The notes beneath the pieces were generated by a model. It was not told the origin of the DNA. It made no database searches and saw nothing but the letters and a program-made list of their open reading frames with translations. Position numbers and translations under genes: made by a program. Below, one piece after another: positions 39,401-42,800 of a stretch of 64,000 nucleotides of DNA. Position 1 is the first letter of the stretch. Each line of letters begins with the position of its first letter. The DNA comes from Dipteris shenzhenensis (Eukaryota; Polypodiophyta; Polypodiopsida; Gleicheniales): the NCBI GenBank assembly GCA_047967505.1, contig CM106538.1. One strand, given 5' to 3'.

Positions 39401-40608
39401 TTTGTCACGCGGTTGCTGGGCGGCGAGGTATTGACAATTGTAATGTCATTTGTCATAATGTTGCTTCACCTATTTGCTTGGAATTTCAGTTCACATGCTA
39501 TTTCTTAAACTTAACCCTATAACAATCAAACAGGTCCGCCCTGGAAAGACCCTATGGTGGGTAGAGGATGCCTTGAGTTCAGGCCCCCGTATTCACAAAA
39601 TTTTGAAGCTAACCCCTAGAACCTAGCTCAACACATTTTCACCTAGAATCAATTGAATATATCCGTTGAAAATAAAGGTGTTTTCAATTACATTTCTCCT
39701 TAAGTCAAGTTACATGTATGAAATAATTTGTTGAGAGTTAAGGGCCTTTAAAATAGCTAATATCCCTTGGTTCAATTGTTCCTGAAATTGCCCTATTTCC
39801 AACTACTGTAAACACATAATGACCAAATTTGATAATCTGTGACTAAAAGTGCGATGAGATATTAACTCAACCTTGTTTATCGAAATCCAATGCAACCTGA
39901 TGCATTGTGAGTTGATCTGCAACCAGAAGCATGATTTGCCCCTCTTAGTACTGAAATGGGAGCTCATGTATACACGCCTTGCCTTTATTAACATGTCTTA
40001 TTGTAAATTTGTGAGCAGATGCATGCATTTATGAAATCAAGTTAGACTTGGAATGGGAATGGCAATAATTAAATAAGCATGACCATTGATAAACGAACTG
40101 GATCCAATCCCACAACGTTTAGCTTTGATTTGGATGGAAAAGAGACCTTTAAATGAACAAAATCAGATAGCCCACTGAAAACACAATAACCAGCTTCTTG
40201 ACATAAATAGAAAAGGGTTTTCCCAGAAAGCTGGTTTCAGGGCCAGAACAGACAACATAGAAACATATCCAAAGCTTATCTGTGACACAAAGATTCCCAA
40301 GAAATGACGAGATTTAGTTCCACAATGGCAAAAGCAGCGCTACAAAGAACAATTTCAGACAGCTCACTGAAGTGGAAGCGAAGCATCATAATGACTATGA
40401 TGTGTTTAGAACAATGTTTTTGAAATTGGTTTCTATGACCAAACAGCAAAAAAAAGCTTTAGACAACCTACTACAATTTCCTAGAAGTGACAAAAAAGAG
40501 GATGGACCCTTTTTCCCATACAAAACAGAAGGGGGAAAAGCTTCATTTGAAAACATACCCTGGTTCAGCAACGTACACCAGACCACATGTGAATCGAAAA
40601 TTTCGTGC
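179..40608 (-). CDS. DEGP7: DEGP7-like protease gene (partial, 10 exons)
   Basis: Ten minus-strand exons join in consistent phase into about 632 codons that follow the order of plant DEGP7 (protease Do-like 7): PDZ2, linker, second trypsin-like domain, PDZ3, start of PDZ4. Arabidopsis DEG7 is about 1100 residues, so about 400 N-terminal residues (active protease domain and PDZ1) and about 90 C-terminal residues are missing. Family knowledge: DEG7 is an HtrA-type serine protease with one active and one degenerate protease domain and several PDZ domains, reported to act in photosystem II repair in the chloroplast stroma. Exons: 40608-40559, 38161-37996, 29516-28977, 28825-28643, 20490-20385, 19441-19271, 19026-18947, 18855-18628, 15859-15644, 336-179, all with GT donors and AG acceptors. 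No stop or frameshift interrupts them, so the gene looks functional. Introns of 8.5, 8.2 and 15.3 kb carry transposons. Identification is from remembered family sequence, not a search. Confidence 0.9.
337..1139. other. Intron sequence, no gene seen
   Basis: Part of the 15.3 kb DEGP7 intron. There is no coding signal. At about 910-1075 a short degenerate repeat built on GAACCCAGAAC occurs several times. Confidence 0.6.
1140..2440 (-). pseudogene. Ty3/gypsy gag remnant
   Basis: Broken frames on the minus strand. The first starts [13 protein letters not shown] with a short coiled region ([20 protein letters not shown]). It is followed by a Ser/Arg-rich stretch ([20 protein letters not shown]). 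Next comes a capsid-type segment ([29 protein letters not shown]) typical of the Retrotrans_gag fold, and later [19 protein letters not shown]. At least two frameshifts and several stops are present. Pol is absent: the remnant fades out near 1140. The coiled and RS-rich layout resembles the gag starting at 63651, and the LTR-like DNA just upstream matches that element's LTR, so both probably belong to one family. Confidence 0.7.
2820..3560 (-). repeat. LTR remnant of the same gypsy family (H1)
   Basis: Read on the minus strand this stretch follows the LTR at 61155-62247. It has an array of TTGAC...GTCAA short palindromes (3287-3500), then GGGACGCCCAC, then AATGGGTGCCATGGTGGTG, then AAGTAATAAAGACC followed by GGGGGGTCCAGCC. 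The last part carries a polyadenylation-like AATAAA. The TATA-like stretch of the right-hand copy is missing here. At 2855-2940 a unit of about 47 bp (CCTTCGACCATGATCTTCC core) is tandemly repeated. Exact LTR ends are not clear. Confidence 0.65.
3561..4082. other. Unassigned intron sequence
   Basis: No recognisable gene or element. Overlapping open frames on both strands have no family features. Confidence 0.5.
4083..4132. repeat. (GA)n microsatellite
   Basis: About 24 uninterrupted GA units. A second GA run lies at 4499-4532 and directly abuts a LINE family A tail, which suggests that the runs grew from LINE tails. Confidence 0.95.
4133..4498. other. Intron sequence, possible LINE 3' UTR relic
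   Basis: No gene seen. Phrases such as TCTGATCTGTGC, and the text ending GGAAAAACTCGGTGATCATGC, recur diverged at 5230-5350. This looks like two copies of one LINE 3' region. Confidence 0.4.
4533..4700 (-). mobile_element. LINE family A 3' tail fragment
   Basis: Reads AGTTTATTTAAGTATGC, AAAGACCGATGGGTCTATGAGACT, then CTGATACAATGAGC. The same order occurs at the tails at 4850-4905 and 25150-25215. No coding part remains. Confidence 0.65.
4826..6262 (-). pseudogene. LINE family A copy, mosaic of ORF2 pieces
   Basis: On the minus strand the 3' end is an (AAAG)n tail at 4829-4850 followed by the hairpin tail. Upstream are a zinc-motif C-terminus ([11 protein letters not shown], 5460-5545), reverse transcriptase fragments, and at 5928-6158 a clear RT segment ([15 protein letters not shown], then [15 protein letters not shown], motif A). 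The segment 5671-5850 is repeated at 5851-6030, so the RT motif A-B region is tandemly duplicated with a 180 bp offset. Many stops are present. The right end abuts a LINE family B 3' end on the opposite strand at about 6263. Confidence 0.75.
6263..6497 (+). mobile_element. LINE family B 3' end fragment
   Basis: Matches the end of the family B copy at about 14660-14860: TTGGTGATC, GCAGCAA(T/C)C, CATAGATCATGATGTATA and CTTGTAATATAAA occur in the same order in both. It ends in a T-rich then A-rich run (6482-6498). A 5'-truncated copy, with the next family B copy starting directly behind it. Confidence 0.7.
6500..7709 (+). pseudogene. LINE family B reverse transcriptase, 5' part
   Basis: Broken ORF2 of an L1-like [22 protein letters not shown], then [40 protein letters not shown] and [15 protein letters not shown] form the RT finger region. 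[18 protein letters not shown] and [14 protein letters not shown] give motif A, with the canonical D retained and K-A-F changed to [11 protein letters not shown] at about 7500-7525 is catalytic motif C in another frame. Stops and frameshifts break it. At 7710 it is cut by copia element K1 and resumes at 13506. Confidence 0.85.
7710..7920 (+). repeat. 5' LTR of copia K1
   Basis: Begins TGTAGGCCATCTCC and ends CGATCCTACA, so it has TG...CA ends. 211 bp. It contains GATGCCCTATAGGCCATGGT, which matches the K2 LTR in reverse (58048-58285). A (CT)n tract precedes the end. Confidence 0.88.
7922..7933 (+). other. Primer binding site of K1
   Basis: TGGTATCAGAGC starts one base after the LTR. It is complementary to the 3' end of plant initiator methionine tRNA, the usual primer for copia elements. 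Confidence 0.9.
7934..9050 (+). other. K1 leader with GTAC cluster and GAGTCA repeats
   Basis: An untranslated leader of about 1.1 kb. At 8013-8430 the tetramer GTAC occurs about 30 times, mostly within CCGTAC or TCGTAC. At 8675-8795 a unit of about 22 bp with the core ACATTGAGTCA is repeated about six times. The second repeat, and a weaker GTAC enrichment, recur in the K2 leader (57540-57960), so both are family features. Frames over this stretch are not thought to be coding. Confidence 0.7.
9051..9840 (+). pseudogene. K1 gag
   Basis: Starts [20 protein letters not shown], then [14 protein letters not shown], the copia gag N-terminus. It contains [15 protein letters not shown] and [13 protein letters not shown] (UBN2-type gag region). 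A stop near 9375 and a frameshift near 9420 break it. It continues with [17 protein letters not shown] and ends in a zinc knuckle, [14 protein letters not shown] (C-x2-C-x4-H-x4-C), at about 9783-9826. Gag forms the virus-like particle in which copia cDNA is made. Confidence 0.85.
9841..10300 (+). pseudogene. K1 protease with duplicated active-site block
   Basis: The retropepsin active-site region reads [15 protein letters not shown] 35-codon block starting at this DSGA (10007-10111) is repeated in frame immediately after (10112-10216), differing by one residue (CRQLF to CRELF) and by H to Y at the end. K2 has the block once, so the duplication is specific to K1. The frame stays open through both copies. 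A retropepsin monomer normally supplies one DSG or DTG. The duplication lacks the rest of the fold, so a working tandem protease is unlikely. Confidence 0.88.
10301..11392 (+). pseudogene. K1 integrase
   Basis: GAG-pre-integrase zinc-binding segment: [18 protein letters not shown], then [14 protein letters not shown] (H-H-C-C). The catalytic core has HSDVCGPM (first D), [10 protein letters not shown] (second D) and [12 protein letters not shown] (E). In most copia the last motif is PQQNGVAERKN, so G-V-A has become [17 protein letters not shown] residues follow. The frame is lost near 11260, and the conserved end ([13 protein letters not shown]) lies in another frame up to about 11385. The integrase inserts the cDNA into the host genome. 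Confidence 0.88.
11393..12922 (+). pseudogene. K1 reverse transcriptase
   Basis: After a proline-rich hinge, the RT begins with [40 protein letters not shown] and [12 protein letters not shown]. There an extra four bases (GCCTGCC for GCC) shift the frame. Later pieces in other frames include [15 protein letters not shown] (catalytic motif C) and [12 protein letters not shown]. The YVDDM stretch is duplicated with a 62 bp offset (12325 and 12387). Coding capacity is lost. Confidence 0.85.
12923..13318 (+). pseudogene. K1 RNase H
   Basis: An open frame ending just before the polypurine tract, with [55 protein letters not shown] and [17 protein letters not shown]. These are the standard copia RNase H motifs: the E of SCEA, the D of DSQSAL, and HIE/HxHxVR. 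It is the most intact domain of K1. Confidence 0.88.
13475..13505 (+). repeat. Truncated 3' LTR of K1
   Basis: The 31 bases starting TGTAGGCCATC repeat the start of the 5' LTR exactly. After GATG the text changes directly to family B LINE sequence, so about 180 bp of LTR and some LINE are deleted. Confidence 0.85.
13506..14860 (+). pseudogene. LINE family B, 3' part after the copia insertion
   Basis: Continues the ORF2 split at 7709: [40 protein letters not shown]. Farther on is a zf-RVT-type domain (WHSKVPL, then [18 protein letters not shown]) with C-x2-C...H-x-C spacing, the normal C-terminus of plant L1 LINEs. The 3' UTR shares its text with 6263-6497 and ends in an A run at about 14850. 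Roughly 50 residues expected between the two halves (after RHLGY) are missing, so the right copia junction deleted LINE sequence. Confidence 0.82.
14861..15643. other. Intron sequence with GT/GA microsatellite
   Basis: (GT)n then (GA)n at about 14861-14893. The rest is AT-rich with no coding signal up to the DEGP7 exon. Confidence 0.6.
15644..15859 (-). CDS. DEGP7: DEGP7 exon (PDZ3)
   Basis: A 216 bp, 72-codon exon: [20 protein letters not shown], then [35 protein letters not shown], and a final NITVFRQ. This is a typical HtrA PDZ with the [14 protein letters not shown] strand-turn signature. The acceptor is TTGTTGTGCAG and the donor is GTAACA. The next exon lies 15.3 kb away across an intron carrying a gypsy remnant, two LINE families and a copia element. 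Confidence 0.95.
15860..18627. other. DEGP7 intron, about 2.8 kb
   Basis: No recognised element or gene. A stretch at 16930-17110 (poly-T, poly-C, then a purine-rich segment with AAGAAAGAAACC) may be an old LINE tail, but this is uncertain. Confidence 0.5.
18628..18855 (-). CDS. DEGP7: DEGP7 exon (end of second protease domain)
   Basis: A 228 bp, 76-codon exon: [20 protein letters not shown], then [20 protein letters not shown], then [20 protein letters not shown] and NDNWVL. It ends the second protease domain and leads into PDZ3. The upstream intron is 91 bp and the downstream one about 2.8 kb. The acceptor is GTGCCTCAG and the donor is GTATGA. Confidence 0.95.
18947..19026 (-). CDS. DEGP7: DEGP7 exon (degenerate Ser site)
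   Basis: An 80 bp exon: [15 protein letters not shown], then [11 protein letters not shown]. It covers the position of the catalytic serine loop. Active HtrA proteases have GNSGGPL. Here the loop is HAFSGVL, so the loop is altered although a Ser-Gly remains. The acceptor is CTTCACAG and the donor is GTGAAG. The exon is too short for ordinary ORF calling and was located by phase (two bases completing the Asp codon) and family order. Confidence 0.92.
19271..19441 (-). CDS. DEGP7: DEGP7 exon (degenerate protease core)
   Basis: A 171 bp exon with [20 protein letters not shown], then [20 protein letters not shown], then [16 protein letters not shown]. These blocks are very conserved in DEGP7. The acceptor is TTGTTTGCAG. 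The donor is GTTTCT, a weak match to the plant consensus GTAAGT and the weakest donor of the ten exons. One base is left over and joins the next exon to make an Asp codon. Confidence 0.93.
19442..20384. other. DEGP7 intron, 943 bp
   Basis: AT-rich intron. No element or exon seen. Confidence 0.6.
20385..20490 (-). CDS. DEGP7: DEGP7 exon (degenerate protease, Asp region)
   Basis: A 106 bp exon reading [17 protein letters not shown] and onward to AAVLLP plus one base. [10 protein letters not shown] is the family motif where active HtrA enzymes carry the catalytic Asp (HDFGFF or DLAVL type). Asn-Tyr replaces it here, consistent with a degenerate protease fold. The acceptor is AATGAACAG and the donor is GTGAGT. 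This exon is masked by longer frame-shifted reading frames on both strands and was found from phase and family order. Confidence 0.9.
20491..21240. other. Intron sequence, nothing recognised
   Basis: AT-rich. No coding signal or clear repeat. Confidence 0.5.
21241..22330 (-). pseudogene. LINE family A copy, internally deleted ORF2
   Basis: Minus-strand pieces. [20 protein letters not shown] and [20 protein letters not shown] come from the RT finger region. They jump directly to [15 protein letters not shown], a segment that lies after the RT in other copies. The end is a zinc motif: [17 protein letters not shown], then [13 protein letters not shown] motifs A to C are therefore deleted. Frames shift at least three times. 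The right end meets a (TATG)n run. Confidence 0.78.
22384..22467. repeat. (TATG)n / (TA)n / (GA)n compound microsatellite
   Basis: About nine ATGT/TATG units, then TA and AGAG runs. It directly abuts the LINE remnant. Confidence 0.95.
22746..23400 (-). pseudogene. Unidentified frameshifted coding remnant
   Basis: Three overlapping minus frames read like one protein broken by frameshifts near 23215 and 22900. They run [69 protein letters not shown] and [20 protein letters not shown]. Residue composition looks coding, but I do not recognise a family. It could be a transposon-encoded protein or a captured gene fragment. Confidence 0.4.
23401..24175. other. Intron sequence, nothing recognised
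   Basis: No clear gene or element. The open frame at 23545-23802 has no family features. Confidence 0.45.
24176..24480 (+). repeat. C/T-rich low-complexity tract
   Basis: A run of CCTCCC, CCGCC and CTCCTCC words resembling the 5' UTR tracts of the family A LINEs (31650-32060, and the reverse of 27840-28460). No ORF1 follows it. It may be a stranded LINE 5' UTR piece. The proline- and serine-rich frames through it are composition artefacts. Confidence 0.5.
24494..24940 (-). pseudogene. Copia integrase C-terminal fragment
   Basis: The minus strand gives [20 protein letters not shown], then [60 protein letters not shown] and [10 protein letters not shown]. This is the copia integrase end and the segment leading to RT. 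It belongs to a different copia lineage from K1, since residues differ throughout. One stop interrupts it. No LTR is visible. It is flanked by LINE debris. Confidence 0.85.
24962..25105 (-). pseudogene. LINE family A ORF1 fragment
   Basis: The minus strand reads [14 protein letters not shown], then [19 protein letters not shown]. This matches ORF1 of the copy at 32650-32770 ([14 protein letters not shown], then [19 protein letters not shown]). Only this small piece remains, directly left of another family A tail. Confidence 0.75.
25128..27345 (-). pseudogene. LINE family A copy 2, ORF2 (RT to C-terminus)
   Basis: The 3' tail is an (AAAG)n run at 25133-25153 with the hairpin tail at 25160-25195. 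The RT (26640-27345) has [33 protein letters not shown] (motif A), [20 protein letters not shown] (motif B), [13 protein letters not shown] (motif C, YADD) and [14 protein letters not shown] (motif D). Downstream pieces match the post-RT region ([14 protein letters not shown]) and the zinc motif in shifted frames. At 27345 the frame runs straight into the ORF1 start: the endonuclease and most of ORF1 are deleted. Confidence 0.88.
27346..27755 (-). pseudogene. LINE family A copy 2, ORF1 N-terminus
   Basis: Starts [20 protein letters not shown], then [20 protein letters not shown] and [17 protein letters not shown]. The basic start and the [16 protein letters not shown] block recur in the copies at 32300 and 53830. 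The rest is a Ser/Ala/Pro low-complexity stretch. Truncated after about 136 residues by the deletion that joins it to the RT. Confidence 0.75.
27760..28465 (-). repeat. LINE family A copy 2, GC-rich 5' UTR
   Basis: A purine-biased tract on the plus strand (GGAGCAGGAGCGGAGGG, GAGCTGCGGGCTGAGG words), so a pyrimidine-rich GCTCC/GCAGCTCC tract on the element's strand. Same kind and place as the 5' UTR of the copy at 31.4 kb. Long alanine-, proline- or glycine-rich frames here are composition artefacts. Confidence 0.6.
28643..28825 (-). CDS. DEGP7: DEGP7 exon (degenerate protease, first half)
   Basis: A 183 bp, 61-codon exon from [20 protein letters not shown] to YPMEIPAE. It starts the second trypsin-like domain. 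The GTGVVV strand matches the HtrA GSGV(I/V) strand. The place where active HtrA proteases carry the catalytic His (TNNHV) reads VDKNTV, so the His is absent, as expected for the inactive domain of DEGP7. The upstream intron is only 151 bp and the downstream one about 8.15 kb. The donor is GTGAGA. Confidence 0.93.
28977..29516 (-). CDS. DEGP7: DEGP7 exon (PDZ2 end and linker)
   Basis: The longest exon, 540 bp or 180 codons. It opens [20 protein letters not shown], the conserved segment after PDZ2, and closes LEPTLVMFE, the entry to the second protease domain. Between them is a poorly conserved acidic and polar linker holding a basic patch, SKRRRVQEQ, at about residues 114-122 of the exon. Arabidopsis DEG7 has a related basic cluster at the same place, as recalled. 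The acceptor is CATGTGCAG and the donor is GTAAAG. Both ends are phase 0. Confidence 0.92.
29568..30056. repeat. Tandem duplication of a compound microsatellite block
   Basis: A block starting GTATCAAAGAAATGAGAA at 29568 recurs at 29793 (offset 225 bp). Each has about 75 bp of unique DNA, then (CT)n, (TATG)n, (GT)n/(AC)n and (TA)n. The (CT)n run is longer in the second copy. It begins only about 50 bp upstream, in the gene's sense, of the DEGP7 acceptor at 29516. Confidence 0.92.
30100..30660 (+). mobile_element. Three stacked LINE family A 3' tails
   Basis: Two related units (30108-30235 and 30288-30425) share CCCTTTGCTTCAGCCCA, TTGTATGAGTT, then CATAGGCC(C/T)G(C/T)GAGG and a GACxTTAAT end followed by (CT)n. 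A third (30427-30655) begins ATGATTGGCC with the text also found inverted at 25276-25310. It ends ACGGTCTCCCGAAGACTTTA plus (TTTC)n. Each later tail follows the pyrimidine run of the one before. Confidence 0.65.
30661..31384. other. Intron sequence, nothing recognised
   Basis: No gene seen. An AC-rich run and a run of ten Cs occur at 31088-31100. Confidence 0.5.
31640..32290 (+). repeat. LINE family A copy 1, CGCTC-rich 5' UTR
   Basis: Built from words such as CGCTCACGCT, GCTCCCTCG and CCCCTCGCTC. The same order appears in reverse at 54100-54690, showing that it is an element part and not random drift. Homopolymer runs (poly-T, poly-A, poly-C) at 32085-32160 follow, in the same position as in the other copy. 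Confidence 0.75.
32297..33351 (+). pseudogene. LINE family A copy 1, ORF1
   Basis: The frame carries an Asn/Lys-rich start, then [19 protein letters not shown], a long Ser/Thr/Pro low-complexity stretch, and, after a frame change near 32880, a region with [20 protein letters not shown] and [20 protein letters not shown]. That last part looks like the RRM-like fold plus C-terminal domain of L1 ORF1 proteins, which bind the element's RNA, but this is inference. In the copy at 52.5 kb about 60 more residues follow RRRSVLRD. Here a stop follows at once. Confidence 0.7.
33352..34283 (+). pseudogene. LINE family A copy 1, endonuclease (N-terminus missing)
   Basis: An AP-type endonuclease domain: [36 protein letters not shown] (GDFN motif with catalytic D and N), [11 protein letters not shown] (D motif) and [10 protein letters not shown] (SDH-type H motif). 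The first motifs (N-x-N-G and E-T-H) are absent but are present in the 5' piece at 52283-52480, which ends where this one begins. This enzyme nicks the target DNA for priming. After RRNEEELL a stop follows, and the linker to RT is lost. Confidence 0.85.
34284..35262 (+). pseudogene. LINE family A copy 1, reverse transcriptase
   Basis: An open frame of 295 codons from [35 protein letters not shown] (motif A), [20 protein letters not shown] (B), [14 protein letters not shown] (C, YADD) and [19 protein letters not shown] (D). Then come [10 protein letters not shown] and the conserved thumb region ([36 protein letters not shown]). The residues before GFR...DHGTMDH (finger region) are deleted or frameshifted. 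The best preserved RT of the family in this window. Confidence 0.9.
35638..36312 (+). pseudogene. LINE family A copy 1, C-terminal zinc-motif domain
   Basis: A 224-codon frame containing [20 protein letters not shown], then [16 protein letters not shown]. The C-x2-C...E-E-H-x4-C spacing is that of the zinc-binding end of many LINE ORF2 proteins. Further on are an acidic or polar stretch ([20 protein letters not shown]) and a basic end ([17 protein letters not shown]). The basic tail probably binds nucleic acid; this is inference. Stops at TGATATC. Confidence 0.8.
36515..36640 (+). repeat. Doubled LINE tail with hairpin
   Basis: The unit from ACAGTCTCATATACCC through GTCTTCCGAAGACTTTAATA to TTATTTCTTTC occurs twice, at 36515 and 36572 (offset 57 bp). 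It contains a 6 bp hairpin, GTCTTC-C-GAAGAC. The same hairpin position appears in the tails at 4850-4890, 25160-25195 and 30596-30625. Confidence 0.85.
36651..37995. other. DEGP7 intron, nothing recognised
   Basis: No coding or mobile-element signal seen. Confidence 0.5.
37996..38161 (-). CDS. DEGP7: DEGP7 exon (PDZ2)
   Basis: A 166 bp exon. It completes the split Gly codon and then reads [20 protein letters not shown] and onward through [12 protein letters not shown] to SDRHRSK. This is the PDZ2 core of DEGP7, including the conserved [12 protein letters not shown] and [10 protein letters not shown] blocks. The acceptor is ATCAACAG and the donor is GTATGG. It ends on a complete codon. It is separated from the previous exon by a plain 2.4 kb intron and from the next by an 8.5 kb intron with a LINE. 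Confidence 0.93.
38162..40558. other. DEGP7 intron, 2.4 kb, nothing recognised
   Basis: The intron between the first two exons. No element with clear features was seen. Confidence 0.55.
40559..40608 (-). CDS. DEGP7: DEGP7 exon, first seen in window (PDZ2 part)
   Basis: A 50 bp exon encodes [17 protein letters not shown], matching the DEGP7 segment just before PDZ2. The acceptor is TTCTTTACAG and the donor is GGTATGTT. It starts in phase 0 and leaves two bases for the next exon. The open frame continues upstream to 40836, but that part lies beyond the acceptor and does not resemble the family, so it is taken as intron. The exon that should precede it was not found in the remaining 23 kb to the right. 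Confidence 0.85.
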
Positions 40609-41038
40609 CTGTAAAGAAGCAATAAAGCAAAACCAAAAGTTACGAATAAGTGCTACTATTTGACTTCCAGAGAAAGACGATAACAACCTGTGTCCTGAAA
40701 CCCAAAGATCGCCATTAGCAAGAAGTTCCATAATCCATGTGCTGGCTTGGGTGGTCGCAAGGTAATCATGCAAATCAAAGGCACAATACTTATGCAGTTT
40801 TATGTTACCAGTGGCAATAAGCCTGGTTTCAATCAAATACTCAAAGAGATGTCCATTTGATTGTTGCTACCTCAAAGAAGATAGCATATTATGAGGCATG
40901 TGTCTCCATCGTTCTTTGTGTCTCAAAATAATCTAAAAGACTTCTATACCTCCATCCTTCAGCAAGCTTTCCTGGCATTCTGGCACTCAATTTTTACACT
41001 AGAGTTTATGCTCAGTTGCAAATGACTGAAGAAACTGT
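40609..41038. other. Upstream DEGP7 intron start, nothing recognised
   Basis: Sequence upstream of the first visible exon. A minus frame continues to 40836 but does not resemble the family and follows a proper acceptor, so it is treated as intron. Confidence 0.5.
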
Positions 41039-41319
41039 ACAGCGTGCCTTTGACAAGAATTCCTTGTTCCGGTCGTTTTTCAAAATCATGGTCACAAAAA
41101 AATAACTGCCATTGAAGTAGAAAGGTTCTGACACATTGCAAGTATTTCTACTGCAAAGAGAGCTGTTGAATAGTTGAACAGTGGCATGCCTTTGACATGA
41201 ATTTCTTGCTTAGGTGGATTTTCAAAATCATAGTCACAAAAATCTGACTGCCATTGAAGTAGAAAGGCTCTGAAGCATTGCAAGTATTTCTACTGCAAAG
41301 AGAGCTATTGCATCATTGA
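41039..41319. repeat. Tandem duplication, about 140 bp unit
   Basis: The unit GCCTTTGACAAGAATTCCTT...CTGCCATTGAAGTAGAAAGG...TTTCTACTGCAAAGAGAGCT occurs at 41039-41177 and again at 41178-41319 with about 10 to 15 percent difference by eye. Confidence 0.9.
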
Positions 41320-41744
41320 ACAGCCCACGTCAATATTTCTTAACCCGTGTCATGCATCATACTGTGTAAAATGACTCCTCTTAATTGGTAATTACTTATT
41401 GCGTACTTTGAATTTTGTAATTTTAATCATTGATTTGGCATAGTTGGGAAAATATGTGCACATTTTTTTCTAACTTTTCAGACCGGTAGTAGTTTTGCTA
41501 GGATCTAGCATTTGAGAGTTGACCCTTGGCATAGGGGGTACAGGAATTAGTGTCCCACAAGTTCGAAAGTACCCCTACAAGGGCAAAAGACCACACCCCA
41601 CCTACTGAATACACGAATCAGGAACTGATCAAATGCATAGAATGTACATCGACTCAGCGGCTATTTGATAGAGAATGTTTACAGTGCTTGGGGTGTGGGC
41701 TTGTGTGATGAAAGAGATCAGAGGCAAGACAAGACAACAAACTC
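41320..41744. other. Unassigned sequence
   Basis: Nothing recognised. Confidence 0.5.
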
Positions 41745-42355
41745 AAGAGGCCTATAGGACATGAGAGAAGGTCAACCAAACTTCCAGTCTAGGACTAATC
41801 CTAGAGTAGCACCGTTGGATAGAACCAGTGGTGAAAACAGAAATCAAATCAGGGTTGTATTGATCACTCAAACACTGTTTTAGAGTCATGAATATTTTGG
41901 ACAGATTAGAGGGCTGAATGCCATAATGCATTAAAGTAACATGTACCATAAATCAACAGGTGGCGTATCATTTGACACCTGGCACGAAAAAGACATTGGC
42001 ATAGGTTGAACGTAACGTAGGTGACACATGCAAAGTGGCGCACGGCATGGTAAAGCCAGATGGCACATACCACGTGCGAGCCATCCTTGGGGAGTGGGCC
42101 CATGACATGAAAGAGATAAAACCATACAGGACAAGATGACAGACTCAATAGGCCTATGATATGAGAGAAGTCCGACCAAACTTCTAGTCTAGAACTAGTC
42201 CTAGACTAGCACCATTGGAAAGATTAACTTATCAGAAAACCAATGGTGAAATCAAAAATCAAACCTTCATAGTATTGATCACTCAAATACTATTTTAAAT
42301 TCTTTGACAGATTAGAGGGCTGAAAACCATAGTTTATTGAAATAACACATGAATA
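41745..42355. repeat. Diverged direct repeat, about 200 bp arms
   Basis: 41747-41943 (AGGCCTATAGGACATGAGAG...GATCACTCAAACACTGTTTTA...GACAGATTAGAGGGCTGAA) recurs at 42147-42352 with small differences. The offset is about 400 bp and the intervening sequence is unrelated. Confidence 0.85.
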
Positions 42356-42439
42356 ATCAGCAAGGGACCTGTCATTTGAAATGTACAACAGCTCAAATGT
42401 GGCACAAGTAATGTGATATAAGTAAAACATGGCGTACCT

Positions 42440-42800
42440 CTCTCTTCCCCTCTTGGAGAAGGAACCGCTCTGTCTTTCTAGCAGCAACTCTCGTCTATTA
42501 CAACCAGCAGATGTCCTCAGTTACAGCCAGTTCTCTCATCAGCTACAGCCAGCAGCTCTACTTAATTCAGCTAGCAGTTCTCGCATCAGTTATAGCCAGT
42601 TCTGTGCTCTAGTTACAGCCAATTCTATGCTCAGTTCAAGCCATTTTATGCACACCTCTATGCTCAGGTAAAGCCAGTCCTATGCGTGGTTATTAAACTT
42701 CTCTGCTCAGTTACAGCTCTCTTTATGCTCCACTGTGACAAGCCTCTATGTGCAGTTTGTGACAGTCGTATGCTCTCTTTTACAGCCAGCTATACAGCAT
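42440..42800. repeat. Minisatellite based on CAGTTACAGCCAGTTCT
   Basis: About nine imperfect units of roughly 25 bp, e.g. CAGTTACAGCCAGTTCT, AGTTACAGCCAATTCTATGCT, CAGTTCAAGCCATTTTATGC. It may be part of an old LTR, but no ends could be fixed. Confidence 0.7.

Noticed and set aside
40609-40836. 5' extension of the DEGP7 exon frame
   Set aside because: It contains DLHDY, which briefly resembles the family's VQDLH segment, but the rest does not match and a good acceptor lies at 40610.
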